A DNA stretch of 13,688 bases from Gammaproteobacteria bacterium (GTDB lineage: Bacteria > Pseudomonadota > Gammaproteobacteria > SZUA-229): positions 1 through 13,688 of the forward strand of contig JAPHRB010000104.1 of the NCBI GenBank assembly GCA_026197015.1, in the 5' to 3' direction. Positions 6,059-13,688 of this stretch are shown here, in pieces. A model generated the notes under the pieces. The model was given only the letters and a program-made list of their open reading frames with translations. It did no database searches and was not told the origin of the DNA. Both the position numbers and the translations under genes were made by a program. How positions within the stretch are numbered: position 1 is the first letter of the stretch; every line of letters starts with the position of its first letter.

Positions 6059-8526
6059 TAGTTAGCGACTATATTCACAAGCCGGCCCGGCACAACAATA
6101 ATTTTACGCACTGTTTTCCCATCTGTGTGTGTTTTAACATTTGCATCTTCTTGCGCCATGGCCTCAATACTTTCTTTATCTGCATCAGCAGCCACTGTTA
6201 TTTTACTACGTAGTTTTCCATTTACCTGAACCATTAGCTCAATACTGTCCTGAACCATTGCGTCTTTATCTGCCACTGGCCATGTTTCGTCAATAATCAC
6301 GCTTTGATGCCCCAGCTCTTTCCACATTTTATGACAAAAATGCGGAACTATGGGTGACATCATTAAAACCATAGCGTCTAATGCTTCCTGAACTATGGCT
6401 CGACCATTATTCGAGTTATCTTTGAATTTAGATAACTCATTACTCAGCTCCATGACCGCAGCGATAGCTGTGTTAAAAGTGTAACGACGACCAATATCAT
6501 CACCTACTTTCTCTATCGTTTGATGTAGTTTGAAACGGAGTGCTTTTTGATCATCTGTTAAGTCTGCTTTATTTATCACTAATTCAGAATGCGCACTTTC
6601 ACCAGCACTATCAACATGATTGAAAATCAATCGATACAATCGTTTCAGAAAACGCGCTGCACCATCCACTCCTTCATCAGACCACTCAAGAGATTGCTCC
6701 GGGGGTGCGGCGAACATGGTAAATAATCGCACCGTATCTGCACCGTAAATTTCAATTAAACCCTGAGGGTCAACCGTATTTCCTTTTGACTTGGACATTT
6801 TGGTGCCATCTTTTAACACCATTCCCTGGGTTAATAACTGCGAAAATGGCTCGTCGCTGCCTTTAATTAAACCCACATCACGCATCAGTTTATGGAAAAA
6901 ACGCGCGTATAGTAAGTGTAATACCGCATGCTCGATTCCACCCACATACTGATCTACAGGCAACCAGTAATCCGCTCGCTCATCTAACATACTATCCGCA
7001 TCAGGGCAGGTGTAACGTGCGTAATACCACGAAGATTCAAAAAAGGTATCAAAGGTATCCGTTTCACGAATCGCATCACCACCGCAGGTTGGACAGCTAG
7101 TTTCGTAAAACTCAGGCATTTTTTTAATCGGCGAACCCACATCGTCACCGAAAGCCACATCTTCCGGCAATATTACCGGCAACTGGTCTTCAGGTACTGC
7201 AACTGCACCACATTTATCGCAATTAATAATCGGGATTGGCGTACCCCAGTAACGCTGCCGTGAAACACCCCAGTCGCGTAATCTAAAGTTAACCTGTTTC
7301 TGACCTTTACCTTCGCCACTCAGAAAGCCGGCAATCGCATCAAACGCTTCAGCAGACGTATTGCCATCAAACTGCCCTGAGTTTTGTAACAGGCCTTTTT
7401 CAGTAAAAGCCGATTTTGATATATCACAGGGTTCACCATTTGCTGGAAAAATAACCTGCTTAACAGGTAAAGCATATTTCTCAGCAAACTCATAGTCACG
7501 CTGATCATGCGCAGGAACGGACATAACCGCACCTGAACCATAATCTGCTAAAACAAAATTAGCTGCAAATACCGGCACTTCTTCTCCACTAATCGGGTGC
7601 AGCGCTTTATATCCGGTATCGAGACCTTTCTTTTCCATAGTCGCCATTTCTGCTTCGGCAACCTTAGTGCTTTTACATTCTTCAATAAAAGACTGTAATT
7701 CGCTATTTGACTGTGCTGCTTTAAGTGCAAGCGGGTGCTCTGCGGCAACCGCTACATAAGTAACTCCCATTAATGTATCAGGGCGAGTAGTGTATACCGT
7801 CAAAGGTTCTTCATTGGCAACGTCAAACTGCAGTTCAACACCTTCTGATCGGCCAATCCAGTTGCGCTGCATAGTGCGAACCTGCTCCGGCCAGCCTTCC
7901 AGCTTATTTACTTCGTTTAATAACTCATCAGCATAATCGGTGATTTTCATAAACCACTGAGGTATTTCTTTACGTTCAACCTTTGCACCTGAGCGCCACC
8001 CACAACCATCAACTACCTGCTCATTTGCGAGTACGGTTAAATCCACCGGGTCCCAGTTAACCACCGCATTCTTTTTATATACCAGACCCTTTTCATACAG
8101 TCTGGTAAATAACCACTGCTCCCAACGATAGTACTCAGGTGTACAGGTGGCAATTTCACGATCCCAGTCGTAACCAAAACCCAGGCGTTTTAACTGGCCG
8201 CGCATATAATCAATATTTGAGTAAGTCCACTTCGCCGGGTGTGAGTTATTTTTATGCGCTGCATTTTCTGCCGGTAACCCAAATGCATCCCATCCCATGG
8301 GCTGTAATACATTTTTACCCTGCATTCTCTGATAACGGGAGATCACATCACCGATAGAGTAATTACGTACATGCCCCATATGTAACCGACCACTTGGGTA
8401 AGGAAACATAGACAGACAATAAAATTTTTCTTTATCGGCATCCTCGCTTACTTTAAATACTTGATTTTCCTGCCAAAATTTTTGAGCTTCCTGCTCTATT
8501 TGTTGTGCATCATAAATTTCTTGCAT
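6058..8526 (-). CDS. leuS: Leucyl-tRNA synthetase
   Basis: This class I enzyme charges tRNA-Leu with leucine and edits mischarged products. The catalytic HIGH-type motif is HMGH (49-52) in FPYPSGRLHMGHVRNY, and the KMSKS loop is at 576-580. The CP1 editing domain carries TTRPDT (246-251), whose final Thr corresponds to the discriminating E. coli T252. Two Cys pairs (CDKC and CPTC) form a zinc module. The anticodon-binding helices and the C-terminal domain ending IVVPGRLVNIVAN are complete. About 822 residues, slightly shorter than E. coli (860). I chose ATG 8526 (MQEIYDAQQIEQEAQKFW), which fits the family N-terminus; a TTG five codons earlier has no ribosome site. It overlaps or abuts lptE. 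No tRNA-sensing leader or attenuator was recognised upstream. Confidence 0.97.
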   Translation of the reverse strand: MQEIYDAQQIEQEAQKFWQENQVFKVSEDADKEKFYCLSMFPYPSGRLHMGHVRNYSIGDVISRYQRMQGKNVLQPMGWDAFGLPAENAAHKNNSHPAKWTYSNIDYMRGQLKRLGFGYDWDREIATCTPEYYRWEQWLFTRLYEKGLVYKKNAVVNWDPVDLTVLANEQVVDGCGWRSGAKVERKEIPQWFMKITDYADELLNEVNKLEGWPEQVRTMQRNWIGRSEGVELQFDVANEEPLTVYTTRPDTLMGVTYVAVAAEHPLALKAAQSNSELQSFIEECKSTKVAEAEMATMEKKGLDTGYKALHPISGEEVPVFAANFVLADYGSGAVMSVPAHDQRDYEFAEKYALPVKQVIFPANGEPCDISKSAFTEKGLLQNSGQFDGNTSAEAFDAIAGFLSGEGKGQKQVNFRLRDWGVSRQRYWGTPIPIINCDKCGAVAVPEDQLPVILPEDVAFGDDVGSPIKKMPEFYETSCPTCGGDAIRETDTFDTFFESSWYYARYTCPDADSMLDERADYWLPVDQYVGGIEHAVLHLLYARFFHKLMRDVGLIKGSDEPFSQLLTQGMVLKDGTKMSKSKGNTVDPQGLIEIYGADTVRLFTMFAAPPEQSLEWSDEGVDGAARFLKRLYRLIFNHVDSAGESAHSELVINKADLTDDQKALRFKLHQTIEKVGDDIGRRYTFNTAIAAVMELSNELSKFKDNSNNGRAIVQEALDAMVLMMSPIVPHFCHKMWKELGHQSVIIDETWPVADKDAMVQDSIELMVQVNGKLRSKITVAADADKESIEAMAQEDANVKTHTDGKTVRKIIVVPGRLVNIVAN

Positions 8527-8648
8527 TAATTCTGTCTTCAATTGGGTGGGTTATCACAAACTTGTTATGAATATGGACTATATAAAAGGAGAAGGATACA
8601 TCAGACCAATGAGTTAGGAAACTCTGATATTTAGAATGAGGTAGGTCT
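8527..8648. promoter_or_regulatory. Divergent intergenic region of leuS and ybeL-like gene
   Basis: These 122 bases separate two outward-reading genes, so promoters for both must lie here or close by. An AT-rich box (TATATAAAA, 8579-8587) is readable as a -10 element on either strand. On the minus strand a TTGGTC stands about 17 bases upstream of it, a weak match. I cannot assign exact promoters. On the plus side GAGG upstream of ATG 8649 is the ribosome site. Confidence 0.3.
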
Positions 8649-9185
8649 ATGTCTGCATCAGACAAACAAAATGAGTCATCTCTGGTAGAAGCTTATAACC
8701 AGATGATGCTCCGTGTACGTGACAGTATTGATAATGCAGAAGCTAATGCAATGCCAACGCTTCAAAAAGCCATCGAACAGGCCAAGGATCAGGCGATCCA
8801 CCTGGGGGAAGTCAGCCTGGAAGAAGCAGAAGAAATTGGCAATTATATTAAACGCGATATCAATGATGCTGCTGAATACCTGATGGAAACCAGCCACGAA
8901 TTCAGCGAATGGTTAATGTTAGATATCGATATAATTGAGCAGAAGGTGCTCGAGCTATTTTTATCTGTCGCTGATAAAACACGCATCGAACTGGAGCAAC
9001 TTTCCCAAGCCGCCTGTAATATTTCCAGCGAATCCGCAAACAGCCAATATAGGAGCGGAGAAATTACCGGCCCGGGCTCTCTTATCTGTACAAGCTGTGA
9101 ACAGATGATCCAGTTTAATACCACTGACCGCATACCCGACTGTGAGCAATGCGGCGGAGACGTGTTTAAACGCGCCGAAATATAA
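8649..9185 (+). CDS. ybeL: Zinc-ribbon protein of the YbeL / DUF1451 family
   Basis: A 178-residue soluble protein. The first ~125 residues are highly charged and helical, likely coiled coil, with Glu/Asp-rich stretches. A C-terminal zinc ribbon has CTSC (147-150) and CEQC (165-168) separated by 14 residues, the four expected metal ligands. This architecture and its position divergent to leuS match YbeL of E. coli. The family's biochemical function is not established; the zinc ribbon suggests contact with nucleic acid or protein, but that is inference. It starts at ATG 8649 with GAGG about ten bases upstream. No intrinsic terminator was recognised after its stop; a weak GGTAGAC/GTC..TACC hairpin at 9201-9219 has no T-run. 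Confidence 0.85.
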   Translation: MSASDKQNESSLVEAYNQMMLRVRDSIDNAEANAMPTLQKAIEQAKDQAIHLGEVSLEEAEEIGNYIKRDINDAAEYLMETSHEFSEWLMLDIDIIEQKVLELFLSVADKTRIELEQLSQAACNISSESANSQYRSGEITGPGSLICTSCEQMIQFNTTDRIPDCEQCGGDVFKRAEI

Positions 9186-9246
9186 AACCGGTAATCAACT
9201 GGTAGACAGCGTCTTTACCACCTATATAAGCATCGATAGATATAGC

Positions 9247-9261
9247 CTATTGAATCAATAG
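9247..9261. promoter_or_regulatory. 15-bp perfect palindrome upstream of the peroxidase gene
   Basis: CTATTGA, one central A, then TCAATAG form an exact dyad about 72 bases before the peroxidase ATG, within the 148-base spacer after the ybeL-like gene. Size and place fit an operator for a dimeric regulator. The TTGA/TCAA half-sites resemble FNR/CRP half-sites, but the spacing is too short for a classic FNR box (TTGAT-N4-ATCAA). No convincing promoter boxes were found nearby. Confidence 0.35.
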
Positions 9262-9333
9262 ATAATTGAAAATAGCTAACTAGCAGAAATTTAGGCACAA
9301 TATAGCAACTAAATTTTCTCATCAGGACAAGCT

Positions 9334-10356
9334 ATGAAAAAACTAAATATAATGATATTTGCTTCTCTGCTTTCAATGCAGGCACAGGCCGCGGACTGGA
9401 AAGCGCTTCCAACAGTCGCTCCCGCACCCGCTGACAACCCAACAACAGCTGATAAGATTGAGTTAGGAAAAATGCTGTTTATGGACCCGCGTTTCTCTTC
9501 AACCGGCACTATTTCATGTAACTCATGCCATAACGTAATGGAAGGCGGTGATGATAGCCGTAGTGTCTCTATGGGTGTACACGGTAAAACCGGTGGCAGA
9601 AATGCCCCGACTGTATGGAATTCAACGTTTCATTCTGTTCAATTCTGGGACGGTCGCGCAGCATCACTTGAAGATCAGGCAAAAGGTCCGGTTTCAAACC
9701 CTGTTGAAATGGGCATGAGAGATGTTGAAACAGCAATGCAACGTGTTAGAGCAATACCCGGTTATAAACCTGTTTTCGAAAAAACATTTGGTAAAGACGG
9801 CATGACTATTGATAATGCCGCTAAAGCAGTAGCCGCGTTTGAGCGCACATTAATCACGCCTAACAGCCCTTACGACAAATATGTAAACGGCAATAAAAAA
9901 GCCATGAGTAAACAACAGCTTAGTGGCATGAATAAGTTTGCAGCTATTGGTTGCACATCATGTCATTCTGGAGCGGCATTTAATGGCCCGGAACTAAAAA
10001 TAGGCGAAGGTTTCTATGCTAAGTTCCCTACATTTGACAACAAATATGTTAGTAAATATAAGTTAAATGAAGATAAAGGTCGTGAAGTAGCTACAGGCAA
10101 CAGCGCTGACCGTAACATGTTCCGTGTGCCTACTTTACGAAATATCACAGATACGGCACCCTACTTTCACAATGGTTCAGTAAATGATCTGGGAGAGGCG
10201 GTACGTGTTATGGCGAAGTCACAACTTAATCAAACACTGCCTGAAAAAGACGTTAATGATATCGTTGCTTTCCTTGGTGCATTAACAGGTGAATATCCTG
10301 AAATCATGATGCCAAGATTACCTTCGACATCTGGCAAAAGTATTGTTGAAGACTAA
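9334..10356 (+). CDS. Periplasmic di-haem cytochrome c peroxidase
   Basis: It reduces hydrogen peroxide to water in the periplasm with electrons from small c-type cytochromes or cupredoxins. A signal peptide (residues 1-19, ending QAQA) is followed by two haem c attachment sites, CNSCH (62-66, N-terminal low-potential haem) and CTSCH (207-211, C-terminal electron-accepting haem). The conserved blocks between them are H83 in GVHG, a probable distal ligand; NAPTVWN; QFWDGRA with the inter-haem Trp (W105); and NPVEMG with the active-site Glu. PTLRNITDTAPYFHNGS and AVRVM, with M293 the probable haem ligand, complete the second domain. At 340 residues it is the standard bacterial CcpA/MauG-superfamily size; the Trp/Glu set favours peroxidase over MauG. 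AGGA lies eight bases before ATG. It appears to be a single-gene unit with its own terminator. Confidence 0.95.
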   Translation: MKKLNIMIFASLLSMQAQAADWKALPTVAPAPADNPTTADKIELGKMLFMDPRFSSTGTISCNSCHNVMEGGDDSRSVSMGVHGKTGGRNAPTVWNSTFHSVQFWDGRAASLEDQAKGPVSNPVEMGMRDVETAMQRVRAIPGYKPVFEKTFGKDGMTIDNAAKAVAAFERTLITPNSPYDKYVNGNKKAMSKQQLSGMNKFAAIGCTSCHSGAAFNGPELKIGEGFYAKFPTFDNKYVSKYKLNEDKGREVATGNSADRNMFRVPTLRNITDTAPYFHNGSVNDLGEAVRVMAKSQLNQTLPEKDVNDIVAFLGALTGEYPEIMMPRLPSTSGKSIVED

Positions 10357-10369
10357 AAGCCACTCTCAC

Positions 10370-10419
10370 CTGCCTTGCCCAGCCAGCTAATCTGGGCAAG
10401 GCAGATGTTTGATTTTTTT
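10370..10419 (+). terminator. Strong intrinsic terminator after the peroxidase gene
   Basis: CTGCCTTGCCCAG (10370-10382) pairs perfectly with CTGGGCAAGGCAG (10392-10404): a 13-bp GC-rich stem with a nine-base loop. ATGTTTGA and then seven T (10413-10419) follow. The T-run reaches into the stop codon of the convergent hydrolase gene, so the same hairpin may also stop transcription from the minus strand, although its tail there is poorer (TTTT only after about twelve bases). Confidence 0.88.
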
Positions 10420-11410
10420 AAAACAACATATCAATAAACTGTTCGACAGTTTTCTTATCTGGCCTGCTCTTCATTTTATAACTGGCGTGTTCGGCATTAT
10501 CATTTTTATCACTTAAAACTATTCCCCACATTGACTCAATTCGATTTGGTAAAAAAGAATATCGCGCATCAATAATATAATTAGCATTATTCGCACTCAG
10601 CGCCAGATAGTCATTTGAAAACCGGCGAAACCGCTCGATGTCTCTGGCTTGTTGGCTATGTTCATTTAACCAGGGAAAATCACGTTTCACATTCAGCTTC
10701 TCGACAGATGAACCTTCGAAAATTTTAATTCCCCATAACAACTTAACCGCATCAACATAATATCGACCGTCGTATTCATACATTAATTTCCATACATGAC
10801 GATTTGCAAAACTGGGTTTAACCTGTAACCGCTCAAGCTGATGCCCCCTTTGTAGAGCCAGTTCAACAATCACTTCTTCAGCTCTGTTTTTTTGAACTAA
10901 TCCGAAACTTAAAAACAATACTGCATACACAAATGATAACCTTGCATATAAAACTCGCTTTTTAAATGTCGCTAATAAAATTAAACCCAGCACAGGAAAA
11001 GTAAAAAAAGGATCTATTATCGAAACCGTATTCCATGCAACACGTATATCTGAAAACGGCCAGTACAACTGTGTGCCATATGAGGTACAGGCATCAAGTA
11101 ATCCATGTGTCGCAAAACCTGAAAAGGAAAACAGGTAAATCAGTTTAAAAGAAAGTTTTCTTTTAAAAAACGGATAAAAGATCAGGCAACAGATCAACGC
11201 CCCAAAAGGAATAAAAATTAACGAATGAGTAAACTGACGATGAAATTCCAAAAATAATAATGGATCATTCGCAGATCTGATTAAAACATCTAAATCCGGA
11301 GCCATACCCGATATAGCGCCTATCAATAATGCACTAATCTGTTTTGAGCTATCGTTTGTTGACGACTGAGAAAGACTAGCCCCCAAACAGGCCTGAGATA
11401 ACGGATCCAT
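10418..11410 (-). CDS. Membrane-bound metal-dependent hydrolase, YdjM/DUF457 family
   Basis: A 330-residue inner-membrane protein. The family motifs are all present near the N-terminus: start MDPLSQACLGA, APDLD (37-41), HRQFTHS (57-63), THGLLDACTSYGTQLYWPFS (101-120) and the IIDP block (131-134). The His and Asp residues would bind the metal. About four hydrophobic segments (near 28-36, 65-80, 90-100, 136-172) place these residues at the membrane; the C-terminal half from ~175 is a soluble domain. E. coli YdjM is a LexA-controlled member; the substrate is unknown in this group. No LexA box was noticed here. The ATG overlaps the stop of the 63-residue ORF as TAATG and has AAGG about eight bases upstream, so it is likely co-transcribed with lnt. 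Confidence 0.85.
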   Translation of the reverse strand: MDPLSQACLGASLSQSSTNDSSKQISALLIGAISGMAPDLDVLIRSANDPLLFLEFHRQFTHSLIFIPFGALICCLIFYPFFKRKLSFKLIYLFSFSGFATHGLLDACTSYGTQLYWPFSDIRVAWNTVSIIDPFFTFPVLGLILLATFKKRVLYARLSFVYAVLFLSFGLVQKNRAEEVIVELALQRGHQLERLQVKPSFANRHVWKLMYEYDGRYYVDAVKLLWGIKIFEGSSVEKLNVKRDFPWLNEHSQQARDIERFRRFSNDYLALSANNANYIIDARYSFLPNRIESMWGIVLSDKNDNAEHASYKMKSRPDKKTVEQFIDMLF

Positions 11411-11601
11411 TATCTTGCCTTTAATGTAAGGGGTAATTTCAACAACACCAGCTCAACATCTTCAAACTTGCTATCTAACTGATTATTGCTGTCAAGCAGA
11501 TTAGCTAAAGCACTAAATGGAAAGCTTACGATGCCTACAACTGAATAAATAAGTTGCTTTATTACTTTATCTAAAGCCTTAAAACACGACCAAATAAACA
11601 T
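11410..11601 (-). CDS. Small 63-residue ORF between lnt and the hydrolase gene
   Basis: No family is recognised. The product has a hydrophobic segment (about residues 15-35, QLIYSVVGIVSFPFSALANLL) in an otherwise polar sequence with a basic N-terminal part (KALDKVIKQ) and a basic C-terminal end, so it may be a small membrane-associated protein. Support for it being real is positional: its ATG lies three bases after the lnt stop, its TAA overlaps the hydrolase ATG as TAATG, and the frame fills the gap completely. Against it, no clear ribosome site precedes its ATG; translation could be coupled to lnt. It could also be a non-coding linker that happens to stay open. Confidence 0.5.
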   Translation of the reverse strand: MFIWSCFKALDKVIKQLIYSVVGIVSFPFSALANLLDSNNQLDSKFEDVELVLLKLPLTLKAR

Positions 11602-11604
11602 TAT

Positions 11605-13092
11605 TTATTTTTTCGTCTTGATAAAAACAAACAAAACCAGCAATCCACTTACAATAAGCAGGTAATTTGCCCATATTACATAAGGAGTAGAACCTTTATA
11701 TGCCTGCACATTTGCTGTAATAACTTCTCGTTTAAATTGTTGCGCTATATTTAAAACCTTACCATCACGATCTATAACTGATGATACGCCCGTATTCGTT
11801 ACCCTCAATAAAACTCGACCACTTTCCAGGGCTCGCATCCTGGCTATCTGGTGATGCTGCCATGGTTGTGACGAATCCTCAAACCAGGCGTCATTACTCA
11901 CATTTACCAGCAATGTTGCTTCAGGCAAATCAAGTAACACACTTCGATCAAAAGCATCTTCAAAACAGATGCTCAAGCCTATTTTTTGTCCTGCCGCATT
12001 AATCAATGCTTGATTTTCTTCACCGCTATCAATATCAGACATAGGTATATTCACCCATTGTGCAAAAAAACCAAGTAATGGTCGCAGTGGAAAATATTCA
12101 CCCAACGGCACCAGGTGTCTCTTCAGGTATTTTTGACCATCCAAGGTAACCATAGAGTTGTAGTATCGCTGAGTTTTATCGTCTCTTACAAACAACCCTA
12201 AAAGAACATCAGTATCACTATCATCCGCTTCTTTACGCAGGCCTTCCAGATAATAAGGTACCCGACGAAGAAAACCCGGTATAGCGGTTTCAGGCCAGAT
12301 AATTAAATCACTGTCCCAATGCTGCTGGGTTAATTCACGATACATCTGCAAAGTGGGCTGATAGTTTGCAGATTTCCATTTTTCAGCCTGAGTTATATTT
12401 CCCTGAATCATACTCACTTTCACTGGTTCATCGACTGCTTCAGTCCAGCTAATTAAACCAAGCAGATAACCTGAAATATAAATAACCGTTATAATGGGCA
12501 ATGCGATTTTAAAATTAGATTTAAATAGACTCGCGCTTAACAGACCTGAAATAACCGTTACGATTAAACCAATACCAAGTCCACCAACTACTGGTCCATA
12601 TCCCGAAAGGTAAGTATCAATATGTGCAATTCCAATTTGCACCCAGGGGAAGCCGGTTAAAAAATAACCTCTAAACCAGTCAAACAACATCCAGCTTATC
12701 GGGTAAATGACCACCAGCATATTAAATTCTGAGGTTTTAATTAAACGATTTGCCAAATAAAAAGAAAATGCAGGGAACAAACTCATATAAGCAGCTAATA
12801 ACACTATAGTTGTCACCGCTACTGGCTCGGGCATGCCACCATGATAATGCAGGCTGTAAAACAACCAGTATATTCCATGGCCAAACCAGCCCATGCCAAA
12901 TAAAAATGCTCTACGAAATGTTACAGATGGTTTCTGGCCTAAACAGGCAATAAAAATAAATGAGATAAGCGGAAACTGCAGCCAGAAGTAGTCATAGGGT
13001 GAAAAGCTAAACGGCAGTAGCGCGCCACAGATTAGAGACAGTACTTCTATAATTTTATATGGATTATTTTGAAACGTCTGAATATTTATCAT
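11605..13092 (-). CDS. lnt: Apolipoprotein N-acyltransferase
   Basis: Lnt adds the third acyl chain to the N-terminal Cys of lipoproteins in the inner membrane, the last step before Lol export. The N-terminal ~215 residues hold the hydrophobic membrane helices. The nitrilase-like periplasmic domain follows, with the Glu-Lys-Cys triad visible as E268 in IIWPETAIPG, K324 in YLKRHLVPLGEYFP and C376 in LSICFEDAF. The NVSNDAWF (397-404) and QHHQIARMRALESGR (412-426) blocks are also typical, and a final membrane helix lies at ~472-491. At 495 residues it is near the usual ~510. It lies 55 bases after corC in the same direction, the classic corC-lnt order. LptE in this window is a plausible client. 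The start ATG has no good ribosome site, only an A-rich stretch. Confidence 0.96.
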   Translation of the reverse strand: MINIQTFQNNPYKIIEVLSLICGALLPFSFSPYDYFWLQFPLISFIFIACLGQKPSVTFRRAFLFGMGWFGHGIYWLFYSLHYHGGMPEPVAVTTIVLLAAYMSLFPAFSFYLANRLIKTSEFNMLVVIYPISWMLFDWFRGYFLTGFPWVQIGIAHIDTYLSGYGPVVGGLGIGLIVTVISGLLSASLFKSNFKIALPIITVIYISGYLLGLISWTEAVDEPVKVSMIQGNITQAEKWKSANYQPTLQMYRELTQQHWDSDLIIWPETAIPGFLRRVPYYLEGLRKEADDSDTDVLLGLFVRDDKTQRYYNSMVTLDGQKYLKRHLVPLGEYFPLRPLLGFFAQWVNIPMSDIDSGEENQALINAAGQKIGLSICFEDAFDRSVLLDLPEATLLVNVSNDAWFEDSSQPWQHHQIARMRALESGRVLLRVTNTGVSSVIDRDGKVLNIAQQFKREVITANVQAYKGSTPYVIWANYLLIVSGLLVLFVFIKTKK

Positions 13093-13147
13093 TTTTAAAT
13101 TTTATTATTTACCTGTTTCAAACTAATATATTATGACCGAAGTCTAA

Positions 13148-13688
13148 CTACTTTTTTATAATCTCTTTATTTTCAGCATCGGGCAAAATAGTCAGTTGCA
13201 CATGTTTTATCCTACGACTATCTGCACTCAATATTTTAAACAAATAATGATTAATCGTAATAGCTTCTCCGCGTTTAGGCATATGCCCTAAATGTTTCAT
13301 TAACATACCCGCTAAAGTATCACACTCTTCTTCACTGAATGAACTTTCAAAAAACGTATTAAATTCCTCAATAGGTGTTAATGCTTTGACTGAATAACGA
13401 TTCACACCCAAACGTCGTATATTCCCCACGTCTTCTATATCGTGCTCATCATCAATTTCACCAACAATCTGCTCAAGCACATCCTCTATAGTAACCAGGC
13501 CAGCAACACCGCCATATTCATCAATAACCATTGCCATATGATTTCTACTTGTTCTAAATTCTTTTAACAACACATTCAGGCGTTTACTTTCTGGAACAAA
13601 AACGGCTTTTCTCAATACGTCTTTTATATCAAATTCTTTTCGCAGATCTTCGTCAACATATCGTAATAAATCTTTTGCTAATAATACG
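13148..13688 (-). CDS. corC: CorC/YbeX-type CBS-domain protein (5' end beyond window)
   Basis: The C-terminal 179 residues are visible, out of about 290 in the E. coli homologue; the start is off the right edge. The frame continues upstream of TTG 13615 with VLLAKDLLRYVDEDLRKEFD, normal for this family, so that TTG is not the start. The CBS pair ends in NHMAMVIDEYGGVAGLVTIEDVLEQIVGEIDDE. The CorC_HlyC transporter-associated domain (from about NIRRLGVNRYSV to the end) follows. This cytosolic protein type is linked to magnesium and cobalt resistance/efflux with CorA, and in E. coli YbeX to ribosome metabolism. It precedes lnt as in the conserved ybeZ-ybeY-ybeX-lnt order and probably shares its transcript. 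Confidence 0.94.
   Translation of the reverse strand, partial: VLLAKDLLRYVDEDLRKEFDIKDVLRKAVFVPESKRLNVLLKEFRTSRNHMAMVIDEYGGVAGLVTIEDVLEQIVGEIDDEHDIEDVGNIRRLGVNRYSVKALTPIEEFNTFFESSFSEEECDTLAGMLMKHLGHMPKRGEAITINHYLFKILSADSRRIKHVQLTILPDAENKEIIKK

Noticed and set aside
8524..8541. TTG start for leuS at 8541
   Set aside because: There is no ribosome site before it, and the ATG five codons later gives the normal family N-terminus.
8584..8635. Ribosome-site-like AAAGGAGAAGG in the leuS-ybeL gap as sign of a hidden gene
   Set aside because: The only nearby ATG (ATGAGTTAG) stops after two codons; no open frame follows.
13148..13615. CorC as a complete 155-residue protein starting at TTG 13615
   Set aside because: The frame stays open to the right edge and the upstream residues match the CorC family, so the gene is simply cut by the window.
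1..13688. Defence island, prophage, CRISPR, transposon or biosynthetic cluster
   Set aside because: No repeats arrays, transposase, integrase, capsid, nuclease or synthase genes are seen; the gene set is core chromosomal.

Overview
The window is AT-rich chromosomal DNA with dense, ordinary bacterial coding. It looks like a gammaproteobacterium. The block leuS-lptE-holA with a divergent ybeL-type zinc-ribbon gene beside leuS, and corC followed by lnt, both match the arrangement around leuS and lnt in Escherichia coli and relatives. The species cannot be named from this sequence. No tRNA, rRNA, CRISPR, insertion sequence, phage or defence module was seen, and no gap between genes exceeds about 180 bases.

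Layout from left to right. (1) Positions 1-2823, minus strand: a single-domain PilZ protein and, downstream, a large DUF1631-family protein whose 3' end runs off the window. Both start with GTG. A tiny reading frame lies between them and overlaps the DUF1631 start by four bases. A good sigma70-like promoter stands in front of the PilZ gene. (2) 2999-4427, minus: a small secreted two-cysteine protein of unknown function and a PfkB-family sugar/nucleoside kinase (adenosine kinase-like), separated by a short spacer with a perfect 10-bp inverted repeat. (3) 4527-8526, minus: the compact leuS-lptE-holA run (leucyl-tRNA synthetase, LPS-assembly lipoprotein, DNA polymerase III delta). (4) 8649-10356, plus: the divergent YbeL-like zinc-ribbon protein and a periplasmic di-haem cytochrome c peroxidase that ends at a strong intrinsic terminator. 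(5) 10418-13688, minus and convergent with the peroxidase: corC (5' end outside), lnt, a 63-residue unknown ORF and a YdjM-type membrane metal-dependent hydrolase, almost without spacing, so probably one transcript.

Functionally this is mostly housekeeping with an envelope theme: Lnt completes lipoprotein acylation, LptE is a lipoprotein of the LPS export machine, CorC is linked to Mg/Co tolerance, and the peroxidase removes periplasmic H2O2. The PilZ/DUF1631 pair suggests a cyclic-di-GMP-linked function. I did not find a clearly new multi-gene system. The most unusual detail is a duplicated 12-residue motif inside the DUF1631 linker, kept at protein level despite synonymous change in 8 of 12 codons. 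Next come several very small ORFs in coupled positions and two unassigned palindromes.
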